From: JBJXHC01 sp964538485
Lineage (GTDB): Bacteria > Bacteroidota > Ignavibacteria > UBA10030 > UBA6906
Assembly: GCA_964538485.1 (NCBI GenBank)
Contig: CAZIHJ010000047.1
Span: 1-23,441, forward strand
Direction of reading: 5' to 3'
DNA length: 23,441 nucleotides
The position numbers and the translations under genes were made by a program. The notes beneath the pieces were generated by a model that worked only from the letters and a program-made list of their open reading frames with translations, had not been told where the DNA came from and did no database searches. Shown in pieces: positions 8,823-15,447 of the stretch. Every line of letters begins with the position of its first letter. The first letter of the stretch is position 1.

Positions 8823-10529
8823 TCATTTGATGAGCGTCATACGTTGTACATGCACGTTGTCATTTACTTCGAGCCGATAGAAATACACTCCACTTGCGAG
8901 TTGCCCGCCATTCGCATCAAAGTTACTGTCGTAATCTCCAGCTTCTTGTATCTCGTCAACCAACCGCGCAACCTGCTGTCCTATTTCTGAATATACAGTC
9001 AATCGGACATGTGCTTTCCGGTGCACAGCGTACCGTATTGTGGTAGATGGATTGAACGGGTTCGGATAGTTTTGATACAGCATAACTTCCCCTGGCAATA
9101 TTCTCTCCGTAGTGGAGGAGAGTATCTCAACGGTCACCCGGTATGCATCAGTGAAGTGTTCTGTGCCATCCAAATCAATTTGCTTCAGGCGGTAGTAGTA
9201 GGTTCCGGTGGAGACGTTGTCGTGCAGCAATTGGTAGTCTTGGGGAACCAGTGTCGTTCCCTGACCGGCAACGAAACTCCCTGCGATAGTGTCAAACGAT
9301 GTTGATGAAGAGTCACGCCACTGCACGACAAATCCATAGTTATTTGATTCCGTGAGGGTTCTCCATGAAAGCTGAACACCATCATCCGTCGGACTCTGTA
9401 TTACGTTCAGGTATTGCAGTTGTACAGGCAGTGGTTCTGTCGATTCAATGATGGTTGTCTTCGGATCGCCCACCACAACATCCATCCAGGAGAGATAACG
9501 GGACGACATAAAAAAACTCTCGGCGAGATTGTACCCGGACGTATATCTGTCGAAGAGGATAAACGCTATGGCCATCGAGCTTGAATATGGCTCGTACACA
9601 TACCCTTTCACTCCGCAAATGCCCTCCTGAATCCAGTCGGCTATCAACGATTGACCGTAGACGGGAGGATTGGAAAAAGAGCGAGCAGAAGTGGACACAT
9701 ACGTTTCGCCGATGGAACCGGGAGACCACGAGTTGAACGGAATTCCATAGTCAGTGTACTCAGTCGCATGATGATCATTACTTCCCCAACTCACGTATCC
9801 GAGGACTTCAGTTTTATTGGTGAGATATGTCGATGACGCATCCATCTCCACGGTTTTCCCCTTGGCCTCAAGTGTACTTTTTGCCATCGTCAGGTAGTTG
9901 TTAAGAGAGGGAAGAGACACGTCCCAATCAGGATCCTGATCCATGACAAACTTTGTTCCGGTCGATACTTGTGTGTTGGGTCCGCTTCGATCGATCAAAT
10001 CCAGGACGTGCTGCACTGTGTATCCGTCGAGCCGCGTTACCAGGTACAGTCCGAACGTTGCCCGGGAGAAGGCAGCGTTCTGATAATAATAGGGGGAAGT
10101 CACACGACCGGCCTGACCAATCAGGTAGCTGTGGTTTCCGAGAAGCAGCATCAACTCACTTTCCACCGATGACGAAAGGGAAGATGTTGAGAATGTGTTG
10201 TCCCGGTTGACTTTCAAGGGGACACCCTTCGTGGTGACGATATAGTTGATTGAGTTGACGAGGTTGTTGTTTGTGAGGTACGACTCGACCTGACTGCGAA
10301 GAGTCTGGAACTCAATGGAATCGATTTCTTCCGCGGTCGATACGCTGACGTAGATCATGTTCCTATTGGGAATCGCACGAGCGTCTCTGAAGTACTCCCC
10401 AATCTGCGCAGAAGCACTGCTATTCGTGTTCACGATGACAGCGACATCTTCATATCCGGCAACGGATATTTCCGTTCCGAGCAGTGATGCTGCAGCAAGT
10501 GCAACGTATGCTATGATCTTTCCCCGCAT
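8823..10529 (-). CDS. TIGR03790 family protein with T9SS type A sorting domain
   Basis: 568 residues; the ATG at 10529 is preceded by AAGGGGG at suitable distance. A signal peptide (residues 1-25, ending ISVAG) leads into the TIGR03790 domain (about 26-365), recognisable from VAVIVNTNSSASAQIGEYFRDARAIPNRN compressed as VNTNS...IGEYF...IPNRN, from YIVTTKGVPLKV, and from GICGVKGYVYEPY. The family is widespread in environmental bacteria and its biochemical role is unknown. An FN3-like module (LSWRTLTESNNYGF...YYYRLKQIDLDG) and a sorting domain (about 483-568, NYPNPFNPST...GVYFYRL...QRMTLIK) follow. The last two modules closely match those of the LamG protein encoded two genes downstream. Location is inferred to be extracellular via T9SS. 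Confidence 0.88.
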   Translation of the reverse strand: MRGKIIAYVALAAASLLGTEISVAGYEDVAVIVNTNSSASAQIGEYFRDARAIPNRNMIYVSVSTAEEIDSIEFQTLRSQVESYLTNNNLVNSINYIVTTKGVPLKVNRDNTFSTSSLSSSVESELMLLLGNHSYLIGQAGRVTSPYYYQNAAFSRATFGLYLVTRLDGYTVQHVLDLIDRSGPNTQVSTGTKFVMDQDPDWDVSLPSLNNYLTMAKSTLEAKGKTVEMDASSTYLTNKTEVLGYVSWGSNDHHATEYTDYGIPFNSWSPGSIGETYVSTSARSFSNPPVYGQSLIADWIQEGICGVKGYVYEPYSSSMAIAFILFDRYTSGYNLAESFFMSSRYLSWMDVVVGDPKTTIIESTEPLPVQLQYLNVIQSPTDDGVQLSWRTLTESNNYGFVVQWRDSSSTSFDTIAGSFVAGQGTTLVPQDYQLLHDNVSTGTYYYRLKQIDLDGTEHFTDAYRVTVEILSSTTERILPGEVMLYQNYPNPFNPSTTIRYAVHRKAHVRLTVYSEIGQQVARLVDEIQEAGDYDSNFDANGGQLASGVYFYRLEVNDNVHVQRMTLIK

Positions 10530-10569
10530 ATATCCCCCTTGTTCTCAGGGTATAAGTTCATGCTATATG

Positions 10570-10587
10570 CCACGCATGGAAGCGTGG
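10570..10587. repeat. Short perfect inverted repeat in intergenic DNA
   Basis: CCACGC (10570-10575) and GCGTGG (10582-10587) pair around ATGGAA. It lies in the 5' flank of the TIGR03790 gene, in the roughly 290-base divergent region before the tRNA-Ser locus. No T-run follows on either strand. It resembles small dispersed palindromes, but no second copy is visible in this window. Confidence 0.4.
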
Positions 10588-10743
10588 ACTATGAAAGGAG
10601 GAATCAGTGAAACGGCGCAGGAACAGGCGACTATGCAACGCGTCCTTCAGTCAAGGGATCAGGCAGTGCGGTAACTACAAGAGTGTTTCTACATTTTACA
10701 TGAAATTGTGGGATGAGAGTGGGGCGAGTTTCGATTGGCGTGA

Positions 10744-10772
10744 TTGATTTTCAGACCGGTTTTCAATAGATT
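10744..10772 (+). promoter_or_regulatory. Candidate promoter for the GIY-YIG/tRNA-Ser locus
   Basis: TTGATT (10744-10749) and TAGATT (10767-10772) are separated by 17 bases, each matching 4 of 6 consensus positions. The predicted start of transcription (about 10780) is just ahead of the tRNA-Ser fragment. No better candidate lies between here and the intact tRNA gene. Confidence 0.35.
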
Positions 10773-10818
10773 CGTTTCACCTTTTCCTTGTAACCCCAAT
10801 GTTTGTACGATTTGTCAT

Positions 10819-10900
10819 GGAGAGGTGGCCGAGTGGTTTCCCGAAGGTGGCGAAGCCATGCCTTCGGCAGACTCCTTCGGAGGAAGGCGCTAGCTTTGAA
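10819..10900 (+). pseudogene. 5' fragment of a tRNA-Ser gene with a palindromic insertion in the D-loop
   Basis: Bases 10819-10838 are identical to the first 20 bases of the intact tRNA-Ser at 11158. A 44-base insertion (10839-10882) interrupts the D-loop, then 10883-10893 again match the intact gene exactly (11178-11188). The anticodon arm begins CTAGC and the loop reads TTTGAAG, which would place anticodon TGA, a serine anticodon different from the CGA of the intact copy. Homology stops there: the 3' side of the anticodon stem, the variable arm, T arm and acceptor strand are missing and the GIY-YIG gene follows at once. It cannot fold into a tRNA. Confidence 0.8.
10839..10882. repeat. Palindromic insertion inside the tRNA-Ser fragment
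   Basis: CCGAAGG (10841-10847) pairs with CCTTCGG (10861-10867), with an inner GGC/GCC pair around a GAA loop. A second small hairpin CTCC-TTC-GGAG (10872-10882) follows, repeating CCTTCGG. It resembles a REP-like mobile palindrome. No other copy is present in this window. Confidence 0.55.
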
Positions 10901-10906
10901 GGAGTG

Positions 10907-11158
10907 ATGCCCTTTTTTGCATACATACTTAGAAGCAGACGAGATGGAACGCATTACTATGGTTCAAAGGCTGATGTAAGCAAGCGTCTGGATGAACACA
11001 ATGCCGGGAAAGTACGATATACAAAGGGACATCGTCCTTACGATATCAAGTATGTCGAGAGTTTTGAGACACGACTCGATGCACGTCGACGTGAGTTATT
11101 CTTCAAATCAATTGATGGCTATATCTGGCTGAGAGAATCCAAGATTATTGAAAAATAG
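10907..11158 (+). CDS. Small GIY-YIG nuclease (UvrC-N-like, YhbQ/COG2827 type)
   Basis: 83 residues from the ATG at 10907. The frame is open back to an ATG at 10799, but those 36 extra codons are a translation of the tRNA-Ser fragment (MERWPSG...), so they are rejected. The domain fills the protein: AYI (residues 5-7) and YYG (17-19) stand for the GIY and YIG elements, followed by R27, RLDEHN, and E63 as the probable metal-binding glutamate. Family members cut DNA; small stand-alone ones are poorly understood, and many sit directly next to tRNA genes. Here the gene lies between a broken and an intact tRNA-Ser gene and its TAG stop supplies the first base of the intact one. The AAGGAG at 10899-10904 is close to the start. 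A role in moving into or rearranging tRNA genes is inference only. Confidence 0.85.
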   Translation: MPFFAYILRSRRDGTHYYGSKADVSKRLDEHNAGKVRYTKGHRPYDIKYVESFETRLDARRRELFFKSIDGYIWLRESKIIEK

Positions 11159-11244
11159 GAGAGGTGGCCGAGTGGTTGAAGGCGCTAGTCTCGAAAACTA
11201 GTATAGGCGTAAGTCTATCGAGGGTTCGAATCCCTCCCTCTCCG
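11158..11244 (+). tRNA. tRNA-Ser (anticodon CGA)
   Basis: 87 bases fold as a class II tRNA. The acceptor stem is GGAGAGG (11158-11164) with CCTCTCC (11237-11243), the discriminator is G and CCA is not encoded. The D stem is GCC/GGC and the anticodon stem CTAGT/ACTAG holds loop CTCGAAA with anticodon CGA at 11192-11194, reading UCG. A long variable arm (TATAG...CTATC) and the T arm GAGGG-TTCGAAT-CCCTC follow. A long variable arm with a CGA anticodon is diagnostic of serine. Its first base is the last base of the GIY-YIG stop codon, so the two are probably on one transcript. Confidence 0.95.
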
Positions 11245-11271
11245 CGTCGTGGTGGAAAAAAGAGACGAGTT

Positions 11272-11290
11272 GTAAGTCTATTGAGGTTCG
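11272..11290 (+). pseudogene. Decayed 3' fragment of a tRNA-Ser gene
   Basis: These 19 bases match the variable arm to T-loop of the intact tRNA-Ser (11209-11228) with one substitution and one deletion. The rest of the T arm and the acceptor strand cannot be found. It lies 28 bases after the intact gene and is followed by a 6-bp hairpin, CGTCCC/GGGACG (11292-11314). Confidence 0.55.
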
Positions 11291-11375
11291 CCGTCCCGGC
11301 CGTGAGTTGGGACGAGCCTCGATGCGCAAAGCGGGTCGGGGTTGTCTATGTTTCAGGACCAACTGATGATGCCTA

Positions 11376-11404
11376 TTGACAACACATCACCATGGTCGTA
11401 TATT
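11376..11404 (+). promoter_or_regulatory. Sigma-70-type promoter of the trp operon
   Basis: A perfect TTGACA (11376-11381), a 17-base spacer and TATATT (11399-11404). Transcription should begin near 11411, a few bases ahead of the leader peptide ATG at 11419. This favours that start over the in-frame ATG at 11410. I saw no obvious TrpR-like operator overlapping it. Confidence 0.75.
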
Positions 11405-11418
11405 GATCCATGCTCCCA

Positions 11419-11517
11419 ATGAACTCCAACATTCTTTATACCGACTTGAACAACAGCCCCTGGTGCCGCTGGTGGTGGATCATGATTTCCCATACCGGTG
11501 AACCAGGAACGAACTGA
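11419..11517 (+). CDS. trpL: trp operon leader peptide (32 aa, four Trp codons)
   Basis: A 32-residue frame from ATG 11419 to TGA 11515-11517 containing PWCRWWWI, with Trp codons at 11461, 11470, 11473 and 11476. Four Trp in six residues is the hallmark of a ribosome-mediated trp attenuator. The Trp codons overlap the first RNA segment (11459-11468), so a ribosome stalled there would free segment 2. The stop codon lies just past segment 2 (11502-11511), so a ribosome that finishes the peptide would cover it. No Shine-Dalgarno sequence is visible in the very short 5' leader. The peptide itself is not expected to have a function. Confidence 0.88.
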   Translation: MNSNILYTDLNNSPWCRWWWIMISHTGEPGTN

Positions 11518-11573
11518 AAGAAACTGAACTCGTATTTACACGAACCCTTCCTGATCTCCGGGAAGGGTTTTTT
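11459..11573 (+). promoter_or_regulatory. trp attenuator: alternative pause, antiterminator and terminator hairpins
   Basis: Segment 1 (11459-11468) pairs with segment 2 as CCTGGT/ACCAGG (11502-11507), extended by GCCG/CGGT across a two-base bulge. Segment 2 can instead pair with segment 3 as CAGGAA (11504-11509) with TTCCTG (11548-11553). Segment 3 can also pair with segment 4 to form the terminator. The pairings exclude one another, so stalling at Trp codons should favour 2:3 and allow read-through into trpE. I matched these by eye and calculated no energies. Confidence 0.8.
11543..11573 (+). terminator. Attenuator intrinsic terminator upstream of trpE
   Basis: AACCCTTCC (11543-11551) and GGAAGGGTT (11561-11569) form a perfect 9-bp stem with a 9-base loop, directly followed by a run of six T (11568-11573). 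It ends 13 bases before the trpE start, the expected place for a conditional terminator. Confidence 0.92.
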
Positions 11574-11586
11574 ATTTGGGAAACCA

Positions 11587-13074
11587 ATGATCTCATGTTC
11601 TGAGTTCGAAGAACTCGCGCAAGCATACAACATCATCCCGCTCGTTCGCACGATGCTGGCGGATGTCTTCACGCCTGTTTCGACGTACATGACGTTACGT
11701 GAGCAAGGCAAACCGTCGTTCCTGTTTGAAAGCGCCGAACCGGATGAGAAGATCGGACGCTATTCGTTCATTGGCATTGATCCGGCGATGATGATTTCCG
11801 CTCGTGGCAACACGATCAGTATTCAAGAAAACGGAAAGACCACGCAGCTTGAGGGAAATCTGTTTGACGTTCTGGCTGAACTCAGTGGTCGATACAGGGC
11901 GCCGTTACATGTCGGGCCCGCAGGCTTTATCGGCGGTTTCATCGGGTACTTTGGTTATGATTGCGTCAGACATCTTGAGAACGTTCCTGTGCGTGCGAAT
12001 GGGGGACCCGGTGAACCGGATGCGGTGCTTGGCATGTTTACGACGGTTGTTCGCTTCGATCATAGAAAACAGGAATTCTCCATCATCCAGAATGTGCTGA
12101 TTGATTGCTCGATTCCACTTCAGAAGCAATACGATGATGGCGTCAAGAGAATCAGCGCTATAGAACTGCGCTTGCGTCGGGCGACGGTTATCACTTCCAA
12201 CTTCTCGTCAGATATCTCCAGCATCAGCGAGCGATTCCCGCAAACAGAATTCCGCGAGGCAGTCGAATTGGCAAAGCAGAACATATACGAGGGAGATATT
12301 TTCCAGGTGGTTCTCTCACGCAGCTTGCAATTGGCATTTTCGGGGGATCCTTTCCCGGTTTACCGGGCACTTCGCATGATCAATCCGTCACCATATCTCT
12401 TTTACATTGATTTCATGGATACGAAGCTCATCGGATCATCACCCGAGCTTTTGGTGAGAGTGTGTGATGGGGTTGTGGACGTGTTCCCAATCGCCGGAAC
12501 GAGACGACGCGGCAAGACCGATGAAGAAGACATTGCACTTGAGCAGGAGCTGTCCCACGACGCCAAGGAACTTGCTGAACACATAATGCTGGTTGACCTT
12601 GGAAGAAACGATGTTGGCCGGATTGCCGAGTTTGGCAGTGTGGAAGTTCCGATACTTAAACGCATTGAACGCTACTCACACGTCATGCACATCGTATCGC
12701 ACGTGCGTGGCCGCCTTCGTGGCGACAAAACAAGTATTGATGCATTGAAGGCATGCTATCCCGCCGGTACGGTTTCAGGCGCACCGAAAGTCAGGGCAAT
12801 GGAGATCATTGCAAAACTCGAACCGGAGCGGCGTGGAGCGTATTCGGGAGCTGTTGGATACCTGGGATTCCGGGGTGAACTTGATACGTGTATCGCCATT
12901 CGGACTATCGTTGCTCACAGGGAGAGGCTCTCGATTCAGGCGGGAGCGGGAATTGTGGCTGATTCTGTTCCTGAGAACGAGTATGTTGAGACGGTGAACA
13001 AAGCCCGCGTGCTGCTTGATGCAATCCGGATTGCAAATGACGGCCTCCGAATGAACGGAGCAGGGGAACGATGA
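11587..13074 (+). CDS. trpE: Anthranilate synthase component I
   Basis: 495 residues, normal length. With TrpG it converts chorismate and glutamine to anthranilate, the first step of the Trp branch in the cytosol. The N-terminal regulatory region keeps the Trp-binding element as FLFES (LLES in many homologues) followed by GRYSFIG, so Trp feedback is expected. The chorismate-binding domain shows FQVVLSRSL, IGSSPELLV, IAGTRRRG, DLGRNDVGRI and GTVSGAPKVRAMEI. The ATG at 11587 follows the attenuator; the N-terminus (FEELAQAYNIIPLVR) matches family starts. Its stop overlaps the trpG start by four bases (ATGA), which suggests coupled translation of the two subunits. Confidence 0.96.
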   Translation: MISCSEFEELAQAYNIIPLVRTMLADVFTPVSTYMTLREQGKPSFLFESAEPDEKIGRYSFIGIDPAMMISARGNTISIQENGKTTQLEGNLFDVLAELSGRYRAPLHVGPAGFIGGFIGYFGYDCVRHLENVPVRANGGPGEPDAVLGMFTTVVRFDHRKQEFSIIQNVLIDCSIPLQKQYDDGVKRISAIELRLRRATVITSNFSSDISSISERFPQTEFREAVELAKQNIYEGDIFQVVLSRSLQLAFSGDPFPVYRALRMINPSPYLFYIDFMDTKLIGSSPELLVRVCDGVVDVFPIAGTRRRGKTDEEDIALEQELSHDAKELAEHIMLVDLGRNDVGRIAEFGSVEVPILKRIERYSHVMHIVSHVRGRLRGDKTSIDALKACYPAGTVSGAPKVRAMEIIAKLEPERRGAYSGAVGYLGFRGELDTCIAIRTIVAHRERLSIQAGAGIVADSVPENEYVETVNKARVLLDAIRIANDGLRMNGAGER

Positions 13075-13637
13075 TACTGGTGATTGATAACTTCGATTCG
13101 TTCACGTACAATCTTGTGCAGCTCATCGGCAAAATCAGGAAGGATGTTGTCGTTTATCGGAATACTGAATTGACAGTGGATCAAATTGCAGCGCTTCATC
13201 CTGAACGCATATTGATTTCACCAGGTCCCGGACGCCCGGAGAATGCGGGTGTAAGTCTGGATGTGATCAAGACGCTTGGCGCGATGATTCCCGTGTTGGG
13301 TGTTTGTCTCGGACATCAGGCCATCGGACTTGCATCCGGCGGACGAGTGGTACATGCGCCCACCTTGATGCATGGACGGACTTCCGAGGTCTTTCATTCC
13401 GGGAATGGGCTCTTCTCGCAACTGCCAAGTCCCATTGTTGCGACTCGATATCATTCACTTGTTATTGACATGAAGACTCTGCCGGAATCGTTGGAAGTGA
13501 CCGCCCGAACAAAGGATGGCATTGTTATGGGAGTACGACACAAAAAGTACCCCATAGAAGGCGTGCAATTCCATCCTGAATCGATTCTCACCCCTTCAGG
13601 TGAAATGATTATCAGAAACTGGCTGCAGGTGCAATAG
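13071..13637 (+). CDS. trpG: Anthranilate synthase component II (glutamine amidotransferase)
   Basis: 188 residues, typical for a stand-alone class I glutamine amidotransferase. It supplies ammonia from glutamine to TrpE. The start MILVIDNFDSFTYNLVQ, the oxyanion motif SPGPGRPENAG, the nucleophile C79 in GVCLGHQAIG, and H168/E170 in FHPESI complete the catalytic triad. In some bacteria one TrpG also serves aminodeoxychorismate synthase (PabA role); no separate pabA lies here, so that is possible but not shown. The gene ends five bases before trpD. Confidence 0.95.
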   Translation: MILVIDNFDSFTYNLVQLIGKIRKDVVVYRNTELTVDQIAALHPERILISPGPGRPENAGVSLDVIKTLGAMIPVLGVCLGHQAIGLASGGRVVHAPTLMHGRTSEVFHSGNGLFSQLPSPIVATRYHSLVIDMKTLPESLEVTARTKDGIVMGVRHKKYPIEGVQFHPESILTPSGEMIIRNWLQVQ

Positions 13638-13642
13638 AGAAT

Positions 13643-14653
13643 ATGAAACAGTATATTGAAGCGTGTTTATCGGGAAAAGGACTTACCACGGAGGAAGCCG
13701 CCTCTGCTCTTGATGTGATTATGTCGGGCCAGGCAACCGATGCGCAGATTTCCGGACTGCTGATCGCGTTGAGGTTCAAGGGAGAGACCGTGGAGGAACT
13801 GGTCGGCTTCGCGCAAACGATGCGTGAACGCGCAGTGACAATCACTGTCGATGACCCTAACGCCATTGATATTGTGGGAACGGGTGGCGACGGACGTGGT
13901 ACGTTCAACATTTCAACGGTGGTAGCTTTTGTCGTTGCTGGTGCAGGCGTAACCGTAGCAAAGCATGGTAACCGGTCTGTTTCAAGTCAATGTGGAAGTG
14001 CTGACGTGCTTGCCGCGCTTGGTGTCAACATTCAGGCAGCACCGCCGGTTGTGGAGCATTGTGTCAATCGGCTCGGCATTGGATTTCTTTTTGCGCCGAT
14101 GTTCCATCCTGCTATGCAGCACGCAGCCCGATCGAGAACTGAACTTGGCGTCCGAACGATTTTTAACATGCTTGGCCCGATCACAAACCCCGCGAGTGTA
14201 CAACGGCATGTGATTGGGGCGTATCATCCCAATGTTGCCCGTCAGCTTGCGGCGGCCCTCGGTCGGCTTCGCACAGGTCGGGCATGTGTCGTCCACAGCA
14301 GCGAAGGCCTTGACGAAATCGGACTTGAAGATGAGACAAAGGTGTTTGACGTTGATGAGACCGGCACGATCAGTGAATATACGGTTACCGCTGAGACCTT
14401 TGGTTTGAACAGCACATCACTCGAAGAACTCATTGGTGGAAATGCACAAGAGAACGCCCTGATTGCACGGAGTGTTCTTTCCGGGAAAGCAGGAGCGCAA
14501 CGCGATGTGGTGATTGCGAATGCCGCCATGGCAATTCATGTGGCAGGAAAGGCCTCTTCCCTCATCGATGGAGCGGAAATGGCAGCACGGTCCATTGACT
14601 CCGGCAGAGCAAAGGAAAAACTGGAACAGCTTATCCTTATGACCTCGGCATAA
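13643..14653 (+). CDS. trpD: Anthranilate phosphoribosyltransferase
   Basis: 336 residues, standard length. It joins anthranilate and phosphoribosyl pyrophosphate to give phosphoribosyl-anthranilate. The PRPP loop GTGGDGRGTFNIS starts at residue 79; KHGNRSVSSQCGSADVL, the anthranilate-contacting NMLGPITNP and the metal-binding GLEDETKVF follow. It is not fused to TrpG, unlike in enterobacteria. The TAA stop overlaps the trpC start by one base (TAATG). Confidence 0.96.
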   Translation: MKQYIEACLSGKGLTTEEAASALDVIMSGQATDAQISGLLIALRFKGETVEELVGFAQTMRERAVTITVDDPNAIDIVGTGGDGRGTFNISTVVAFVVAGAGVTVAKHGNRSVSSQCGSADVLAALGVNIQAAPPVVEHCVNRLGIGFLFAPMFHPAMQHAARSRTELGVRTIFNMLGPITNPASVQRHVIGAYHPNVARQLAAALGRLRTGRACVVHSSEGLDEIGLEDETKVFDVDETGTISEYTVTAETFGLNSTSLEELIGGNAQENALIARSVLSGKAGAQRDVVIANAAMAIHVAGKASSLIDGAEMAARSIDSGRAKEKLEQLILMTSA

Positions 14654-15447
14654 TGAACTTCCTTGAAACCATCCTCGCCCACAAACGGGACGAGATCGCT
14701 GCAAAAAAGAAGACCGTTCTTCGAGCCACGCTGGAGGACAAGCCGAAGTATGAGTACAAACGTCGTTCGCTGCGAGCCGCGGTGGATGGAAAAGAGCTTG
14801 CAGTTATTGCCGAGATTAAGAAGGCGTCACCCTCCAAGGATGTCATCCGGCACAATTTCGACCCGTCGGATATTGCACGGGGGTATCTGCAAGGTGGTGC
14901 CGCGGCATTGTCCGTGTTGACAGACGAAAGGTTCTTTCAGGGTCACCTGGATTTTATAGAGCGAATGAGGAATTTTGTCCCTGTTCCCATCCTGCGTAAG
15001 GATTTCATTCTCGATTCGTATCAGTTGTATGAAGCCCGTGCCTGCGGTGCCGATGCGGTGTTGTTGATTGCAGCTGCCATTGAACCTGCAGCACTCAATG
15101 ATTTGATTGACGAGGCACAAGAGCTTGGCCTTGAGGCGCTCGTTGAAGTCCATAACGAAGATGAAATGGAAAAGCTGGATTTCGGGCGGGTGAACCTTGT
15201 CGGTATCAACAACAGGGATCTTGAGACGTTCGACACGGATATCATGACTTCTGTGAGATTGAAAAAATACGTTCCGGCGAACGTCTGTATTGTGAGCGAG
15301 AGTGGTATCACGGGAAGAAGTGATATTGAGTTACTGATGAGCCATGGCATTCATGCTGTTCTCATCGGCGAGTTGTTCATGCGGGCCGAACATCCGGGCA
15401 TGGCCCTTGAGCAGCTCTTGGGCAGCATCGTACCGGTGACAAAATGA
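14653..15447 (+). CDS. trpC: Indole-3-glycerol phosphate synthase
   Basis: 264 residues, single-domain (not fused to TrpF). It closes the indole ring from carboxyphenylamino-deoxyribulose phosphate. The TIM-barrel motifs are all present: VIAEIKKASPSK (E54, K56), ALSVLTDERFFQG, VPILRKDFILDSYQ with the catalytic Lys, ALVEVHNEDE, VGINNRDL and IVSESGI. The stop overlaps the trpF start by four bases (ATGA). Confidence 0.96.
   Translation: MNFLETILAHKRDEIAAKKKTVLRATLEDKPKYEYKRRSLRAAVDGKELAVIAEIKKASPSKDVIRHNFDPSDIARGYLQGGAAALSVLTDERFFQGHLDFIERMRNFVPVPILRKDFILDSYQLYEARACGADAVLLIAAAIEPAALNDLIDEAQELGLEALVEVHNEDEMEKLDFGRVNLVGINNRDLETFDTDIMTSVRLKKYVPANVCIVSESGITGRSDIELLMSHGIHAVLIGELFMRAEHPGMALEQLLGSIVPVTK

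Noticed and set aside
10357..10674. A 105-codon plus frame
   Set aside because: Most of it lies antisense to the TIGR03790 signal peptide and N-terminus; the rest shows no protein character.
10799..10906. N-terminal extension of the GIY-YIG protein beginning MFVRFVMERWPSG
   Set aside because: These codons translate the tRNA-Ser fragment and its palindromic insertion; the nuclease domain starts at the ATG at 10907.
11292..11314. Hairpin CGTCCC/GGGACG as the terminator of the tRNA transcript
   Set aside because: It has an 11-base loop and no T-run on the plus strand; it is noted only as a flank of the tRNA 3' remnant.
11164..11379. A 71-codon plus frame beginning MAEWLKALVSKTS
   Set aside because: It is a translation of the tRNA-Ser gene, a well-known artefact.
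11410..11418. Start of the trp leader peptide at the ATG at 11410
   Set aside because: It is in frame, but transcription from the promoter at 11376-11404 should start at about 11411, so this ATG would not be on the RNA.
11436..11711. A 91-codon minus frame across the attenuator
   Set aside because: It is antisense to the trp leader and trpE, both strongly supported.
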